From: Streptomyces dengpaensis
GTDB lineage: Bacteria > Actinomycetota > Actinomycetes > Streptomycetales > Streptomycetaceae
DNA: 64,000 nt
Direction: 5' to 3'
Assembly (NCBI RefSeq): GCF_002946835.1
Contig: NZ_CP026652.1
Coordinates: 1,054,001 to 1,118,000 of the forward strand
The notes below the pieces were generated by a model. The model did not search any database. It saw nothing but the letters and a program-made list of their open reading frames with translations, and was not told the DNA's origin. Made by a program: the position numbers and the translations under genes. Of this stretch, positions 1 to 9,448 are shown one piece after another. The stretch's first letter is position 1. The number at the start of each line of letters is the position of its first letter.

Positions 1-1420
1 TCGGGGTCGCGGTGACGGTGACCTTGGAGGAGCCGGACAGGCGCAGGTCCCCGGTGAGCGGCCCGGTGACGAAGCCGGCCTTGTCGGGCGTCGGCGTGTC
101 GATCCTGGCCGCCCAGTCGGTCTCGCTGAGCTGCGGGTTGTCGGTGAAGGTCTCGGTGCCCTCGCTCTTCGTGAGGCCGAGGGTGCCGACGCCGGCCTGG
201 GTGCCGGAGGCGGGGTGCAGGGTCGCCGCCGCCGTGCCGCGCGGGGGCCAGACCTTGGAGGTGACCCACTGGTCGGGGTGGCGCTCGATGTCGGCCATGG
301 GCTCGTCGTCGATGCCGTTGTCATAGCCGAGGAGTTCGTGGTCGAACCAGCGGTGCAGGGTGTCCACCCAGGTGGCGCGACGGAAGTCGAAGGGGTCGAC
401 GTGGCCGGTCTGGGAGAGCCAGACCTTGCGCTCGACGCCGTTCCTGGCGAGGGCGTCCCACCACGGGCCGACGTGCTGCATACGGACGTTGAGGTCCTGC
501 ATGCCGTGGATCAGGAAGACGCTCGCCTGCACCTTCGGGGCGTCCTTCACGTAGTCGCGCTCGGTCCACAGCGGGGTCCAGTCGCCGGTGCGCGGTGCCC
601 CGTCGACGAGCTTCTGCTGGACGGCGGCGCACTTGGCGCGGGCGTCGGGGCTGTCGACGTAGTCGGACAGCCAGTCGGGGCCGGAGTCGTAGAGCGGGGC
701 GCCCTTGGCGAAGTAGTAGTCGTACCAGGACGAGATGGCGCTGATCGGCACGATGGTCTTCAGGCCCTCGACACCGGTGGCGGCGACGCCGTTGGCGATG
801 GTGCCGTCCCAGCTCTTGCCGATCATTCCGGTCTTGCCGTTGGTCCAGGTCGCCTTGACCGTGCCGGTGCCGGTCCGGGTGGTGTAGCCCTTGGCCCGGC
901 CGTTCAGCCAGTCGACGACCGCTTTCGCGGACTGGATGTCGGAGCGGCCGCCGACGTCCACGCAGCCGTCGGAGCGGTTGGTGCCGGCCAGGTCGACGCC
1001 GACGAAGGCGTAGCCGCGCGGCACGAAGTAGTTGTCGTAGAACAGCGGCATCTGGACGACGTTGCCGTTCGCGTCGTACGTCTTCTTCTGGCTCTCGTTG
1101 CCGCGCCCGCAGCAGGAGTAGTACGGGCTGGCGTCCATGATCACGGGTATCTTGCGGCCCTGCTGGGCGAGTTCGCGGGGCCGGACGATGTCGACGGCGA
1201 CGCGGTCGTTCTTGCCGTCGCTGTCGCCGTCGAGGCCGGTGTCCACCCAGACGGATTCACGGACGGCGTTCTCGTACGAGTAGAGCGGTCGGCTCTCGCG
1301 CGGGGCGCTGTGGGCCGCGGCCGGGGTGAGGACGGCGGCCGTCAGGGCGGCGACGGCGGCCGCGACGAGCGGTCTCCAGGTCGTGAAGCGCATGCGTATC
1401 GGCATGCGCGGACGGTACAT
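1..1420 (-). CDS. Secreted Xaa-Pro dipeptidyl-peptidase (peptidase S15), 3' end cut by window
   Basis: Alpha/beta-hydrolase of the CocE/NonD and X-prolyl dipeptidyl-peptidase group, which removes Xaa-Pro dipeptides outside the cell. The frame stays open to the window edge, so the C-terminus is missing. An arginine-rich signal peptide with an alanine-rich core is followed by the mature enzyme. The nucleophile elbow is GKSWDG at about residue 210. The catalytic Asp lies in HGMQDLNV and the catalytic His in TGHVDPFDF, and a C-terminal jelly-roll region begins before the cut. ATG at 1418-1420 is chosen because GGGAG lies seven bases upstream. Family assignment is firm; substrate preference is inferred. 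Confidence 0.9.
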   Translation of the reverse strand, partial: MYRPRMPIRMRFTTWRPLVAAAVAALTAAVLTPAAAHSAPRESRPLYSYENAVRESVWVDTGLDGDSDGKNDRVAVDIVRPRELAQQGRKIPVIMDASPYYSCCGRGNESQKKTYDANGNVVQMPLFYDNYFVPRGYAFVGVDLAGTNRSDGCVDVGGRSDIQSAKAVVDWLNGRAKGYTTRTGTGTVKATWTNGKTGMIGKSWDGTIANGVAATGVEGLKTIVPISAISSWYDYYFAKGAPLYDSGPDWLSDYVDSPDARAKCAAVQQKLVDGAPRTGDWTPLWTERDYVKDAPKVQASVFLIHGMQDLNVRMQHVGPWWDALARNGVERKVWLSQTGHVDPFDFRRATWVDTLHRWFDHELLGYDNGIDDEPMADIERHPDQWVTSKVWPPRGTAAATLHPASGTQAGVGTLGLTKSEGTETFTDNPQLSETDWAARIDTPTPDKAGFVTGPLTGDLRLSGSSKVTVTATP

Positions 1421-1567
1421 CGGTCAACTCCCGTACAGAAGAGGGCAATCAGACGCGCCTGAGATCCGTGATGGCTCCGGGGACGGTCGGCTCATGTCGG
1501 CCGAATGGCATTCGTGTGACAGCTGCGGCCGTGGACACGCCCGGGCACACAGGGACTCAGTACTCGC

Positions 1568-1786
1568 TCAGCCAAAATCGGCGAGCATGGCGACGGAGTC
1601 GGTCGTGTCGAGTGCCTCTCCGCCTCGGAAGTAGCGCGCCAAATATCCCTGGCACCAGGCGAGTTGGCCCTCGTGCATGCTCGCGACCGTTGCCTCGTAG
1701 TCGTGGCGGCCAGTGGCCACCGGCCACTCCCCCGCCGAGCACCACGACGTCGTAACCGCCCGCTCGCGCCGGGGATGTTCACGCAC
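1568..1786 (-). pseudogene. Decayed fragment downstream of the PfkB kinase gene
   Basis: About 210 bases directly after the kinase stop look like gene debris. One frame begins GYDVVVLGGGVAGG, the classic start of an FAD/NAD Rossmann fold. It then loses sense, while the neighbouring frame carries a protein-like tail (residues such as DYEATVASMHEGQ) ending in a stop at 1568. The two parts are in different frames and neither has a proper start with a ribosome site. I read this as an internally deleted or frameshifted oxidoreductase remnant. The family of the tail is not recognised, and a small real protein starting at GTG 1786 cannot be excluded. Confidence 0.4.
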
Positions 1787-2720
1787 CCCCTCCGCTCACG
1801 AGGACGCCCTTGGAATCCAACTCCTGGACTCGGGTGAGGAGTTCGTAGCGGCTGATGGCGTCGGCGCGCGTCGAGGGCACGGTGCAGGCGTACGCTCCGG
1901 CCACCGCGCCATACAGGCCGCATCGCAGCGGTGGCTCCCCGGCAAGCCGGCCGAGGAGGAAGCCGGAGGCGAAGGCGTCGCCGGCGCCGTTGGAGTCCAC
2001 CACCGGCCCGGGGGGCGTGACGGCCGGAATGTGGGTCACCTCGTCGTCGGCCAGCAGATACGCGCCGTCGGCCCCGGCCGTGGCGACGACCACCTCCGCC
2101 CGGCCCCGCTCGACGATCTGACGCATCGTGCACTCCGGGTCCGCGAGCGCGGTGGTCGACACGAAGACGATGTCAGCGGCGTAGGCGAAGGGCTCGTGGT
2201 ATGGGTTCACGCCGTCCCAGTTGTGCAGGTCGGTCGAGAGGGTGAGCCCGGCCTCGCGCAGCGCGGGGAGCGTGAACGAGCACGGGTACGTGATGACGAC
2301 GTGGGCGTGGCAGCTCGCGGCGGCCAGCGTCTTGACCGTTTCCTCGGGCAGCCGGTCCTCCTCTCCCGAACGGCTCTCGTCGTACAGCGACAGCCGGCGC
2401 CCCTGCGGGTCGACGAGGTTGACCGCGCGCTTGGTGCCGCCGGGCTGGAGGACGTCGGTGAGCGGGATGCCGTGGTCGCGGTGCAGCGCGCGGACCAGCT
2501 CGCCCTCGTGGTCGTCGCCGATCATGTCGAGATGGTGGGTGCGCAGGCCCAGGGCGTGTACGCCGAGGGCGACGAAGTCTCCGCTCTGCCCGGCCCGGGT
2601 CTCGATGCCGGGCCGGATCATGTAGCTGTCGGCGAACGGGAGGGGCAGCTCGGGGACATACACGATCGTGTCGACACCCGCGCCGCCCAGAACGAGGACG
2701 TCGATCTCGCGACTGCTCAT
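1779..2720 (-). CDS. PfkB/ribokinase-family sugar kinase
   Basis: ATP-dependent kinase of the ribokinase fold, 313 residues, the usual family size. It phosphorylates a sugar or nucleoside in the cytosol; the substrate is not evident. The N-terminal beta-strand is followed by GGAGVDT, a substrate-side glycine motif lies near residue 44, and the anion-hole/catalytic motif GAGDAF is at about 245-250 with the base Asp248. ATG at 2718-2720 has GAGAGG at the right distance. The gene stands between decayed fragments on both sides, so any original operon partners have been lost. Confidence 0.88.
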   Translation of the reverse strand: MSSREIDVLVLGGAGVDTIVYVPELPLPFADSYMIRPGIETRAGQSGDFVALGVHALGLRTHHLDMIGDDHEGELVRALHRDHGIPLTDVLQPGGTKRAVNLVDPQGRRLSLYDESRSGEEDRLPEETVKTLAAASCHAHVVITYPCSFTLPALREAGLTLSTDLHNWDGVNPYHEPFAYAADIVFVSTTALADPECTMRQIVERGRAEVVVATAGADGAYLLADDEVTHIPAVTPPGPVVDSNGAGDAFASGFLLGRLAGEPPLRCGLYGAVAGAYACTVPSTRADAISRYELLTRVQELDSKGVLVSGGGA

Positions 2721-2802
2721 GGGGTTCCTCTCGGCTCTCTCGGCAGGTGAGTCAAGCAGGCCGTCCGAATCCTGGCAATGACTTGCAGAATCTTTCCGCA
2801 AG

Positions 2803-2965
2803 TCATTTCCGTTGCGGTTCACGGCCGTTGGGGGCGGCGCCCTTCACGTCGCGGTAGACCTCGGCGACCGCGCGCGGGCCGGGGTGCTCGGAGAGGTCCT
2901 CCAGCGTTACGGTGCGCCCGGACGGATCGGCCACCGGCAGCTGCCAGTTGGGGTATACGGCGGAG
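2803..2965 (-). pseudogene. C-terminal scrap of 4-alpha-glucanotransferase (MalQ)
   Basis: The frame ending at the TGA at 2803-2805 reads [11 protein letters not shown], then TVTLEDL and a short tail. This is the typical last 45 residues of MalQ (amylomaltase), the enzyme that transfers glucan chains in maltodextrin metabolism. Nothing upstream belongs to MalQ; the sequence passes straight into an amino-acid permease fragment in a different frame. The scrap has no start codon or catalytic residues and cannot be functional. Confidence 0.7.
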
Positions 2966-2977
2966 GTCCCGGGCGGG

Positions 2978-3325
2978 GCCGGAGTTCAGCGACGACATGG
3001 CGGCGGTCAGGACGACCAGGCGCGCGTACGACACGAAGGACCCGGAGGACGGCCGGTAGAGGACCAGCTCGCCCGGCGCGCGGACGACGAAGAACGCGAA
3101 GACGCCGCAGACGAGGTAGGCGATGGCCAGCGCGGGACCGGCGCTGTGGAGGCGACCGTCGGCGCCGAGGAAGAGCCCGGTGCCGATCGCCCCGCCGATC
3201 GCGATCATGTTGACGTGGCGGGCCTTGAGGTCCTTGCTGTAACCGGCATCGCCCGCGTCCACGGGCGTGCGGGCAGCCTCGGTGCGGGATGCGGCCTTGG
3301 CCGTGTCGACGACGTCTTTCCTCAA
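2978..3325 (-). pseudogene. Amino-acid permease remnant with internal deletion
   Basis: The N-terminus is that of an APC-family amino-acid permease (AnsP/GabP/ProY type): [17 protein letters not shown], then the first two membrane segments up to GSFVSYAR. The next residues, [14 protein letters not shown], normally sit about 250 residues later, near membrane segment 8. The frame then runs into the MalQ scrap out of register. The mid-protein transport core is absent, so the product is dead. TTG at 3325 is a possible original start; no ribosome site decides it. Confidence 0.75.
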
Positions 3326-3612
3326 AGGTGCATCTACTGTCTGGTGCGCCCGACGCACGGCGTACGCGGGTGTCCGGATGCGCCTCGGACCGCGCCACCT
3401 CTGAGGCGGCACAGCCCGAAGGCCCACCATCCCCCACACAAAACCGCATATGCGATGACACGCGTCACATAGCAGTACATCTCACATAGTGGTCAGCCAG
3501 GACCACCATCCGCTCCGGGCACTTTCACACGACTGGTGAGACAGCAATACTGTTGCATCTGATCGCCGCACGACGGCGCAGGCAGCCGCACTACGTTACG
3601 ACAGGACCTGCC

Positions 3613-4311
3613 ATGACGACGGACACCGAGGAGCCGACGCTCACGGTCGACGAGCTGGCCGCGCACGCGGGCGTCACGGTCCGTACGGTCCGCTTCTACA
3701 GCTCCAAGGGCCTGCTGCCGCCGCCCATGATCGGTCCCCGGCGCGTGGGCCACTACAGCCAGCAGCATCTGGCCCGGCTCGCGCTCATCGAGGAACTGCA
3801 GCACCAGGGCATGACGCTCGCCGCGATCGAGCGCTATCTGACGCAGCTGCCGCCCGACCTGAGCGCCCACGACCTCGCCCTGCACCGCGCCGTGGTGGCT
3901 TCTTGGACACCCGACGCCGCGGAGGACATGCCGCGCGAGGAGCTCGAGCGGCGGGCCGGGCGCGCCCTGGACGACGAGGATCTCGACCGGCTCGCCGCGA
4001 TGAACGTCATCGAGCACACCGGGGATTCCTTCCGCGTGGACCCGGGGCTGCTGCGGCTCGGCGTACAGCTGCTCGACGTACCGCTCGCGCACGAGACGAT
4101 CCTGGCGGCGCGGACCGTCCTCCTGGAGCATTCGCGCGCGGCGGCCCACGAGCTGTCCACGCTGCTGCGTGAGGCGGTGAGCGGGCGTGAGTCCGTGGCG
4201 GCGGTGAAGTCGCTGTCGGCGCACATGCAGCCGCTGGTGGTGCAGGCGCTGCTGACCACGTTCCAGCGCTCGCTGAAGGAGGAGCTCCGGGAGTGGCTCA
4301 AGGAGTCCTGA
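3613..4311 (+). CDS. MerR-family transcriptional regulator
   Basis: DNA-binding regulator of 232 residues. The N-terminal winged helix has TVDELAAHAGVTVRTVRFY, then the wing residues GHYSQQHL and a coiled dimerisation helix. The C-terminal 130 residues are a long helical sensor without the cysteines of metal-sensing MerR proteins, so an organic or acyl-CoA ligand is more likely. ATG 3613 follows AGGA by about seven bases. It converges with the acyl-CoA catabolic operon and is a plausible regulator of it, which is inference from position only. Confidence 0.85.
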   Translation: MTTDTEEPTLTVDELAAHAGVTVRTVRFYSSKGLLPPPMIGPRRVGHYSQQHLARLALIEELQHQGMTLAAIERYLTQLPPDLSAHDLALHRAVVASWTPDAAEDMPREELERRAGRALDDEDLDRLAAMNVIEHTGDSFRVDPGLLRLGVQLLDVPLAHETILAARTVLLEHSRAAAHELSTLLREAVSGRESVAAVKSLSAHMQPLVVQALLTTFQRSLKEELREWLKES

Positions 4312-4328
4312 GCCACTCCCGCGTACGA

Positions 4329-4348
4329 CTCAGTGGCGGGCCACTGAG
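4329..4348. terminator. Bidirectional terminator hairpin
   Basis: CTCAGTGGC and GCCACTGAG form a perfect nine-pair stem with a two-base gap, exactly between the convergent ends of the MerR gene and the fadB-like gene. Confidence 0.75.
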
Positions 4349-4350
4349 GG

Positions 4351-6552
4351 TTACTTCGTGTCGGCGAACTTCTCGCCCTTCTCCGCCTTCTCGACGAGCA
4401 GCGCGGGCGGCGTGAAGCGCTCCCCGTAGCGCTCGGCGAGCTCACGCGCGCGTGCCACGAATCCGGGCAGCCCCGTACCCGTCCCGGCGCCGGCACCGCC
4501 GTCGTATCCGTTGATGTACTGGAGCACGCCGCCGGTCCAGCCCGGGAAGCCGATGCCGAAGATGGAGCCGATGTTGGCGTCGGCGACGGACGTCAGCACA
4601 CCTTCCTCGAGGAGCCGGACGGTGTCCAGCGCCTCGGCGAAGAGCATGCGCTCCTGCATGTCCTTGAAGGGGATCTCGTAGCCCGGCTTGGTGAAGTGCT
4701 CGCGCAGCCCCGGCCAGAGTCTGCCGCGCTTGCCGTCCTCGCCGTACTCGTAGAAGCCCGCGCCGCCGCTGCGCCCGGTGCGCCCGAACTCGTCGACCAT
4801 GCGGTCGATCACGGCCTCGGCCGGGTGCGTCTGCCAGGTGCCGCCCGCCTCCTCGACGGCCTGCTTCGACTCCTTGCGGATCTTGCGCGGCAGGGTGAGC
4901 GTGAGCTCGTCCATCAGGGACAGGACCTTGGCCGGGTAGCCGGCCTGGGCGGCGGCCTGCTCGACGGACGCGGGCTCGATGCCCTCGCCGACCATCGCGA
5001 CGCCCTCGTTGATGAAGTGCCCGATGACACGCGAGGTGAAGAAGCCGCGCGAGTCGTTGACGACGATCGGGGTCTTCTTGATCTGCCGGACGAGGTCGAA
5101 GGCGCGCGCCAGTGCCTCGTCGCCGGTTTGCTCGCCCTTGATGATCTCGACGAGCGGCATCTTGTCGACGGGCGAGAAGAAGTGCAGTCCGATGAAGTCG
5201 TTCTGCCGCTCGACGCCCTCGGCGAGCACGGTGATCGGCAGGGTCGAGGTGTTGGAGCACAGCAGCGCGTCCGGCTCGACGATGTTCTGGATCTCCTGGA
5301 ACACCTTGTGCTTGAGCGCCGTGTCCTCGAAGACGGCTTCGATCACGGCGTCGCAGCCGGCCAGGTCCTTAGGGTCGGCGGTGGGCGTGATGCGGGCGAG
5401 CAGCTCGTCCGCCTTCTCCTGCGCCGTACGTCGCCGGGAGACGGCCTTCGCGCAGAGCTTCTCGGAGTAGGCCTTGCCCTTGGCCGCCGCCTCCGCCGAC
5501 ACGTCCTTGAGGACGACGTCGATGCCCGCGCGGGCGCACGAGTAGGCGATGCCCGCGCCCATCATCCCGGCGCCGAGGACGGCGACCTTGCGGACCTGGC
5601 GCGGCTCGATGCCCTGGGGCCGGTTGGCGCCGGAGTTGACCGCCTGGAGGTCGAAGAAGAACGCCTGGATCATGTTCTTCGCGGTCTGCCCGGTCACCAG
5701 CTCGGTGAAGTAGCGCGCCTCGATGATCAGGGCGGTCTCGAAGTCGACCTGGGAGCCCTCGACGGCGGCCGCGAGGATGTTGCGCGGGGCCGGGTAGGGG
5801 GCGCCGTTCAGCTGCTTCTTCAGGTTGGCCGGGAAGGCGGGCAGGTTGGCGGCGAACTTAGGGTTGGACGGCGTGCCGCCCGGGATCTTGTAGCCCGGCT
5901 TGTCCCAGGGCTGCTGCGACTCGGGGTTGGCGTCGATGAAGGCGCGCGCCTTGGCGAGCAGCTCCTCGGGGGTGGCGGCGACTTCGTGGACGAGTCCGTT
6001 CTCCAGGGCCCGCTGCGGCGAGTACTGGGTGCCCTGGAGCAGCACCTTCAGCAGGGCGTCCGCGATGCCCATGAGGCGGACGGTGCGGGTGACGCCGCCG
6101 CCGGCGGGGAGCAGGCCGAGGGTGACCTCGGGCAGGCCGATCTTGGAGCCGGGCGCGTCGAGGGCGACGCGGTGGTGGGAGGCGAGGGCGATCTCGTAAC
6201 CTCCGCCGAGCGCCGCGCCGTTGATGGCGGCGACGACCGGCTTGCCGAGGGTCTCGATGCGGCGCAGGGAGGACTTGATGGCCGTACCGGTGTCGAACGC
6301 CTGCTGGGCGTTCTCCGGCCCGGCCTGGATCATGTCCTTCAGGTCGCCGCCGGCGAAGAAGGTCTTCTTCGCGGAGGTGTAGATGATCCCGCGGATGGAG
6401 TCCTTCTCGGCCTCGGCGCGCTCGGCGATCGCCGCGATCGAGTCCTTGAAGGCCTGGTTCATCGTGTTGGCCGACTGGTTGGGGTCGTCGAGGACGAGCG
6501 TGACGATGCCGGTCTCGTCCTGTTCCCAGCGGATGGTGGTGCTCTCGGTCAT
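4351..6552 (-). CDS. fadB: FadB-type bifunctional enoyl-CoA hydratase / 3-hydroxyacyl-CoA dehydrogenase
   Basis: Cytosolic beta-oxidation enzyme of 733 residues that hydrates trans-2-enoyl-CoA and oxidises the 3-hydroxyacyl-CoA with NAD. The crotonase half holds the oxyanion loop NGAALGGGYEIAL near residue 115 and the Glu-bearing LPEVTLGLLPAGGG near 145. The dehydrogenase half has the NAD motif VLGAGMMGAGIAY near 330 and the catalytic region SNTSTLPIT, then HFFSPVDKMPLVEI. A helical C-terminal domain completes the fold. It is the last gene of a five-gene minus-strand operon and lies 57 bases after the thiolase, the usual FadAB partner order reversed. Confidence 0.93.
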   Translation of the reverse strand: MTESTTIRWEQDETGIVTLVLDDPNQSANTMNQAFKDSIAAIAERAEAEKDSIRGIIYTSAKKTFFAGGDLKDMIQAGPENAQQAFDTGTAIKSSLRRIETLGKPVVAAINGAALGGGYEIALASHHRVALDAPGSKIGLPEVTLGLLPAGGGVTRTVRLMGIADALLKVLLQGTQYSPQRALENGLVHEVAATPEELLAKARAFIDANPESQQPWDKPGYKIPGGTPSNPKFAANLPAFPANLKKQLNGAPYPAPRNILAAAVEGSQVDFETALIIEARYFTELVTGQTAKNMIQAFFFDLQAVNSGANRPQGIEPRQVRKVAVLGAGMMGAGIAYSCARAGIDVVLKDVSAEAAAKGKAYSEKLCAKAVSRRRTAQEKADELLARITPTADPKDLAGCDAVIEAVFEDTALKHKVFQEIQNIVEPDALLCSNTSTLPITVLAEGVERQNDFIGLHFFSPVDKMPLVEIIKGEQTGDEALARAFDLVRQIKKTPIVVNDSRGFFTSRVIGHFINEGVAMVGEGIEPASVEQAAAQAGYPAKVLSLMDELTLTLPRKIRKESKQAVEEAGGTWQTHPAEAVIDRMVDEFGRTGRSGGAGFYEYGEDGKRGRLWPGLREHFTKPGYEIPFKDMQERMLFAEALDTVRLLEEGVLTSVADANIGSIFGIGFPGWTGGVLQYINGYDGGAGAGTGTGLPGFVARARELAERYGERFTPPALLVEKAEKGEKFADTK

Positions 6553-6609
6553 GAGGAGGGTCTCCGTAGAAGCCGTGTAGCCGTGGAAGTCGGGTGGTCC
6601 GCCGGGGAG

Positions 6610-7824
<1,215 letters not shown>

Positions 7825-7859
7825 TGACAAGCCTTTCAGGGAGGGTGGGGAGGGCAGGG

Positions 7860-9002
7860 CTAGCCGAGCAGGGAACGGCCGATGATCTCCTTCATGATCT
7901 CGGTGGTCCCGCCGTAGATGGTCTGGATACGTCCGTCGGTGAAGGCCCGGGCGACGCGGTACTCCGTCATGTAGCCGTAGCCGCCGTGCAGTTGGAGGCA
8001 GCGGTCCGCGACCCGCTTCTGCAGTTCGGTGGCCCACCACTTGGCCATCGAGGCATGCACCGCGTCGAGTTCCCCCTTCGAGTGATCGACGATGCAGCGG
8101 TCGAGGAACGTCCGGGTGACGGCGCACTCGGTGGCCATCTCGGCTATCTCGAAGCGGATGTGCTGGAGCTTGGAGAGCGGCCGTCCGAAGGCCTCGCGCT
8201 CCTTGACGTACTCGGTGGTGATCTCCAGCAGGTACTCGGCGGCCGCGATCCCGGCGACGGCGATGCCCATGCGCTCCTGCGCCAGGTTCGTCATGAGGTG
8301 GACGAAGGCGCCGTTCAGCTCGCCGAGCAGGTTCTCCTTGGGGACGCGTACGTCGTTGAAGAACAGCTCGGCCGTGTCCTGGGACTTCTGGCCGATCTTG
8401 TCGAGGTTGCGGCCGCGCTCGAAGCCCTCCATGCCGCGCTCGACGACGAGCAGGGAGAGCCCGTGGGCGCCCCCTTCAGGAGTCGTCTTCGCGACCACGA
8501 TCACGAGGTCGGCCAGGATGCCGTTGGAGATGAAGGTCTTGGAGCCGTTGAGAAGCCAGTGATCGCCCTGGTCCTCGGCATGCGTCGCGATGCCCTGGAG
8601 GTCGGATCCGGCGCCGGGCTCGGTCATGGCGATCGCCGTGATCAGCGAGCCGTCGCAGAAGCCGGGCAGCCAGCGCCGCTTCTGCTCCTCGGTGGCCAGG
8701 CCCGTCAGATACGGCCCGATGATGTCGTTGTGCAGCCCGAGGGCGAGCCCGGCGGCTCCCGCGCGGGTGAACTCCTCGGCGAGTACGGCGCTGTAGCGGA
8801 AGTCGGTATCGCCGCCGCCCCCGTACTCCTCGGGGACGGCGAGCCCGAGGAGCCCCTGCTTCCCTGCCGCCCGCCAGGCCTCGCGCGAGACGATGCCGTC
8901 CTTCTCCCACTGCTCGTAGTGGGGCACCACCTCTTTGGCGAGGAAGGTGCGCGCGGTGTCGCGGAACGCGTCGTGCTCGGCGGTGAAGATCTGCCGCTTC
9001 AT
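7860..9002 (-). CDS. Acyl-CoA dehydrogenase
   Basis: FAD enzyme of 380 residues that performs the first oxidation of acyl-CoA. The three-domain ACAD fold is evident: an N-terminal helical part ([15 protein letters not shown]), the FAD/substrate motif [14 protein letters not shown] near 130, and the C-terminal [11 protein letters not shown] region with IYGGTTEI carrying the usual FAD-side residues. ATG 9000-9002 follows CAGGAGGG. Together with the neighbouring thiolase and FadB-type genes it gives a full oxidation cycle. Confidence 0.92.
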   Translation of the reverse strand: MKRQIFTAEHDAFRDTARTFLAKEVVPHYEQWEKDGIVSREAWRAAGKQGLLGLAVPEEYGGGGDTDFRYSAVLAEEFTRAGAAGLALGLHNDIIGPYLTGLATEEQKRRWLPGFCDGSLITAIAMTEPGAGSDLQGIATHAEDQGDHWLLNGSKTFISNGILADLVIVVAKTTPEGGAHGLSLLVVERGMEGFERGRNLDKIGQKSQDTAELFFNDVRVPKENLLGELNGAFVHLMTNLAQERMGIAVAGIAAAEYLLEITTEYVKEREAFGRPLSKLQHIRFEIAEMATECAVTRTFLDRCIVDHSKGELDAVHASMAKWWATELQKRVADRCLQLHGGYGYMTEYRVARAFTDGRIQTIYGGTTEIMKEIIGRSLLG

Positions 9003-9043
9003 GCGGGAAACGCCCTCCTGGAGTTCATACGGGACACGCCTTC

Positions 9044-9448
9044 CTAGAGCCAGCCCTTGACGGTTTCGACGAGCCGGGCCGGTTCCGGTCCGACGGGGAT
9101 GACGTTGAGCATCGTCACTCCGGCCTCGCGGAAGGCCTCGACACGCTCGCGGACGTACCCCTCGGGACCGCACAGCGAGATGAGCTCGCAGAACTCGTCC
9201 GGCACGGCGGCCTCGGCCTCCTTGTCCCGGCGCGCGGCGCCCTCCGCCAGGGGTGTGCCCCACACCTGGCGCGCCCTCTCCGGGATGAACAGGGTGGGCA
9301 GCCAGCCGTCCGCGAGTTCGGCGGTCATCCGGACGTTGGCGGGGCCCGCGAGCCAGACGGCGTCGAGGCCCGCGGCTTCCAGGGCGGCGACGTCGTCGGC
9401 GGCCTGCCGGGGATCGCCCGCGTAGTCGAGCGGGAGGGAGAGCCGCAT
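9044..9448 (-). pseudogene. Gutted luciferase-like (LLM) F420-dependent oxidoreductase
   Basis: The frame begins like a full LLM-class oxidoreductase (MRLSLPLDYAG, then AALEAAGLDAVW) and ends like one (ADGWLPTLFIPERA, then GPEGYVRERVEAFREAGV). It has only 134 residues where the family has about 340. Two segments are missing in frame: the barrel core after DAVW, where sequence jumps to GPANVRMTAE, and a second stretch between EGAARRD and KEAEAAVPDEF. The cofactor and substrate sites are gone. ATG overlaps the CaiB stop as TGATG, so it would still be translated, but catalysis is very unlikely. Confidence 0.72.
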
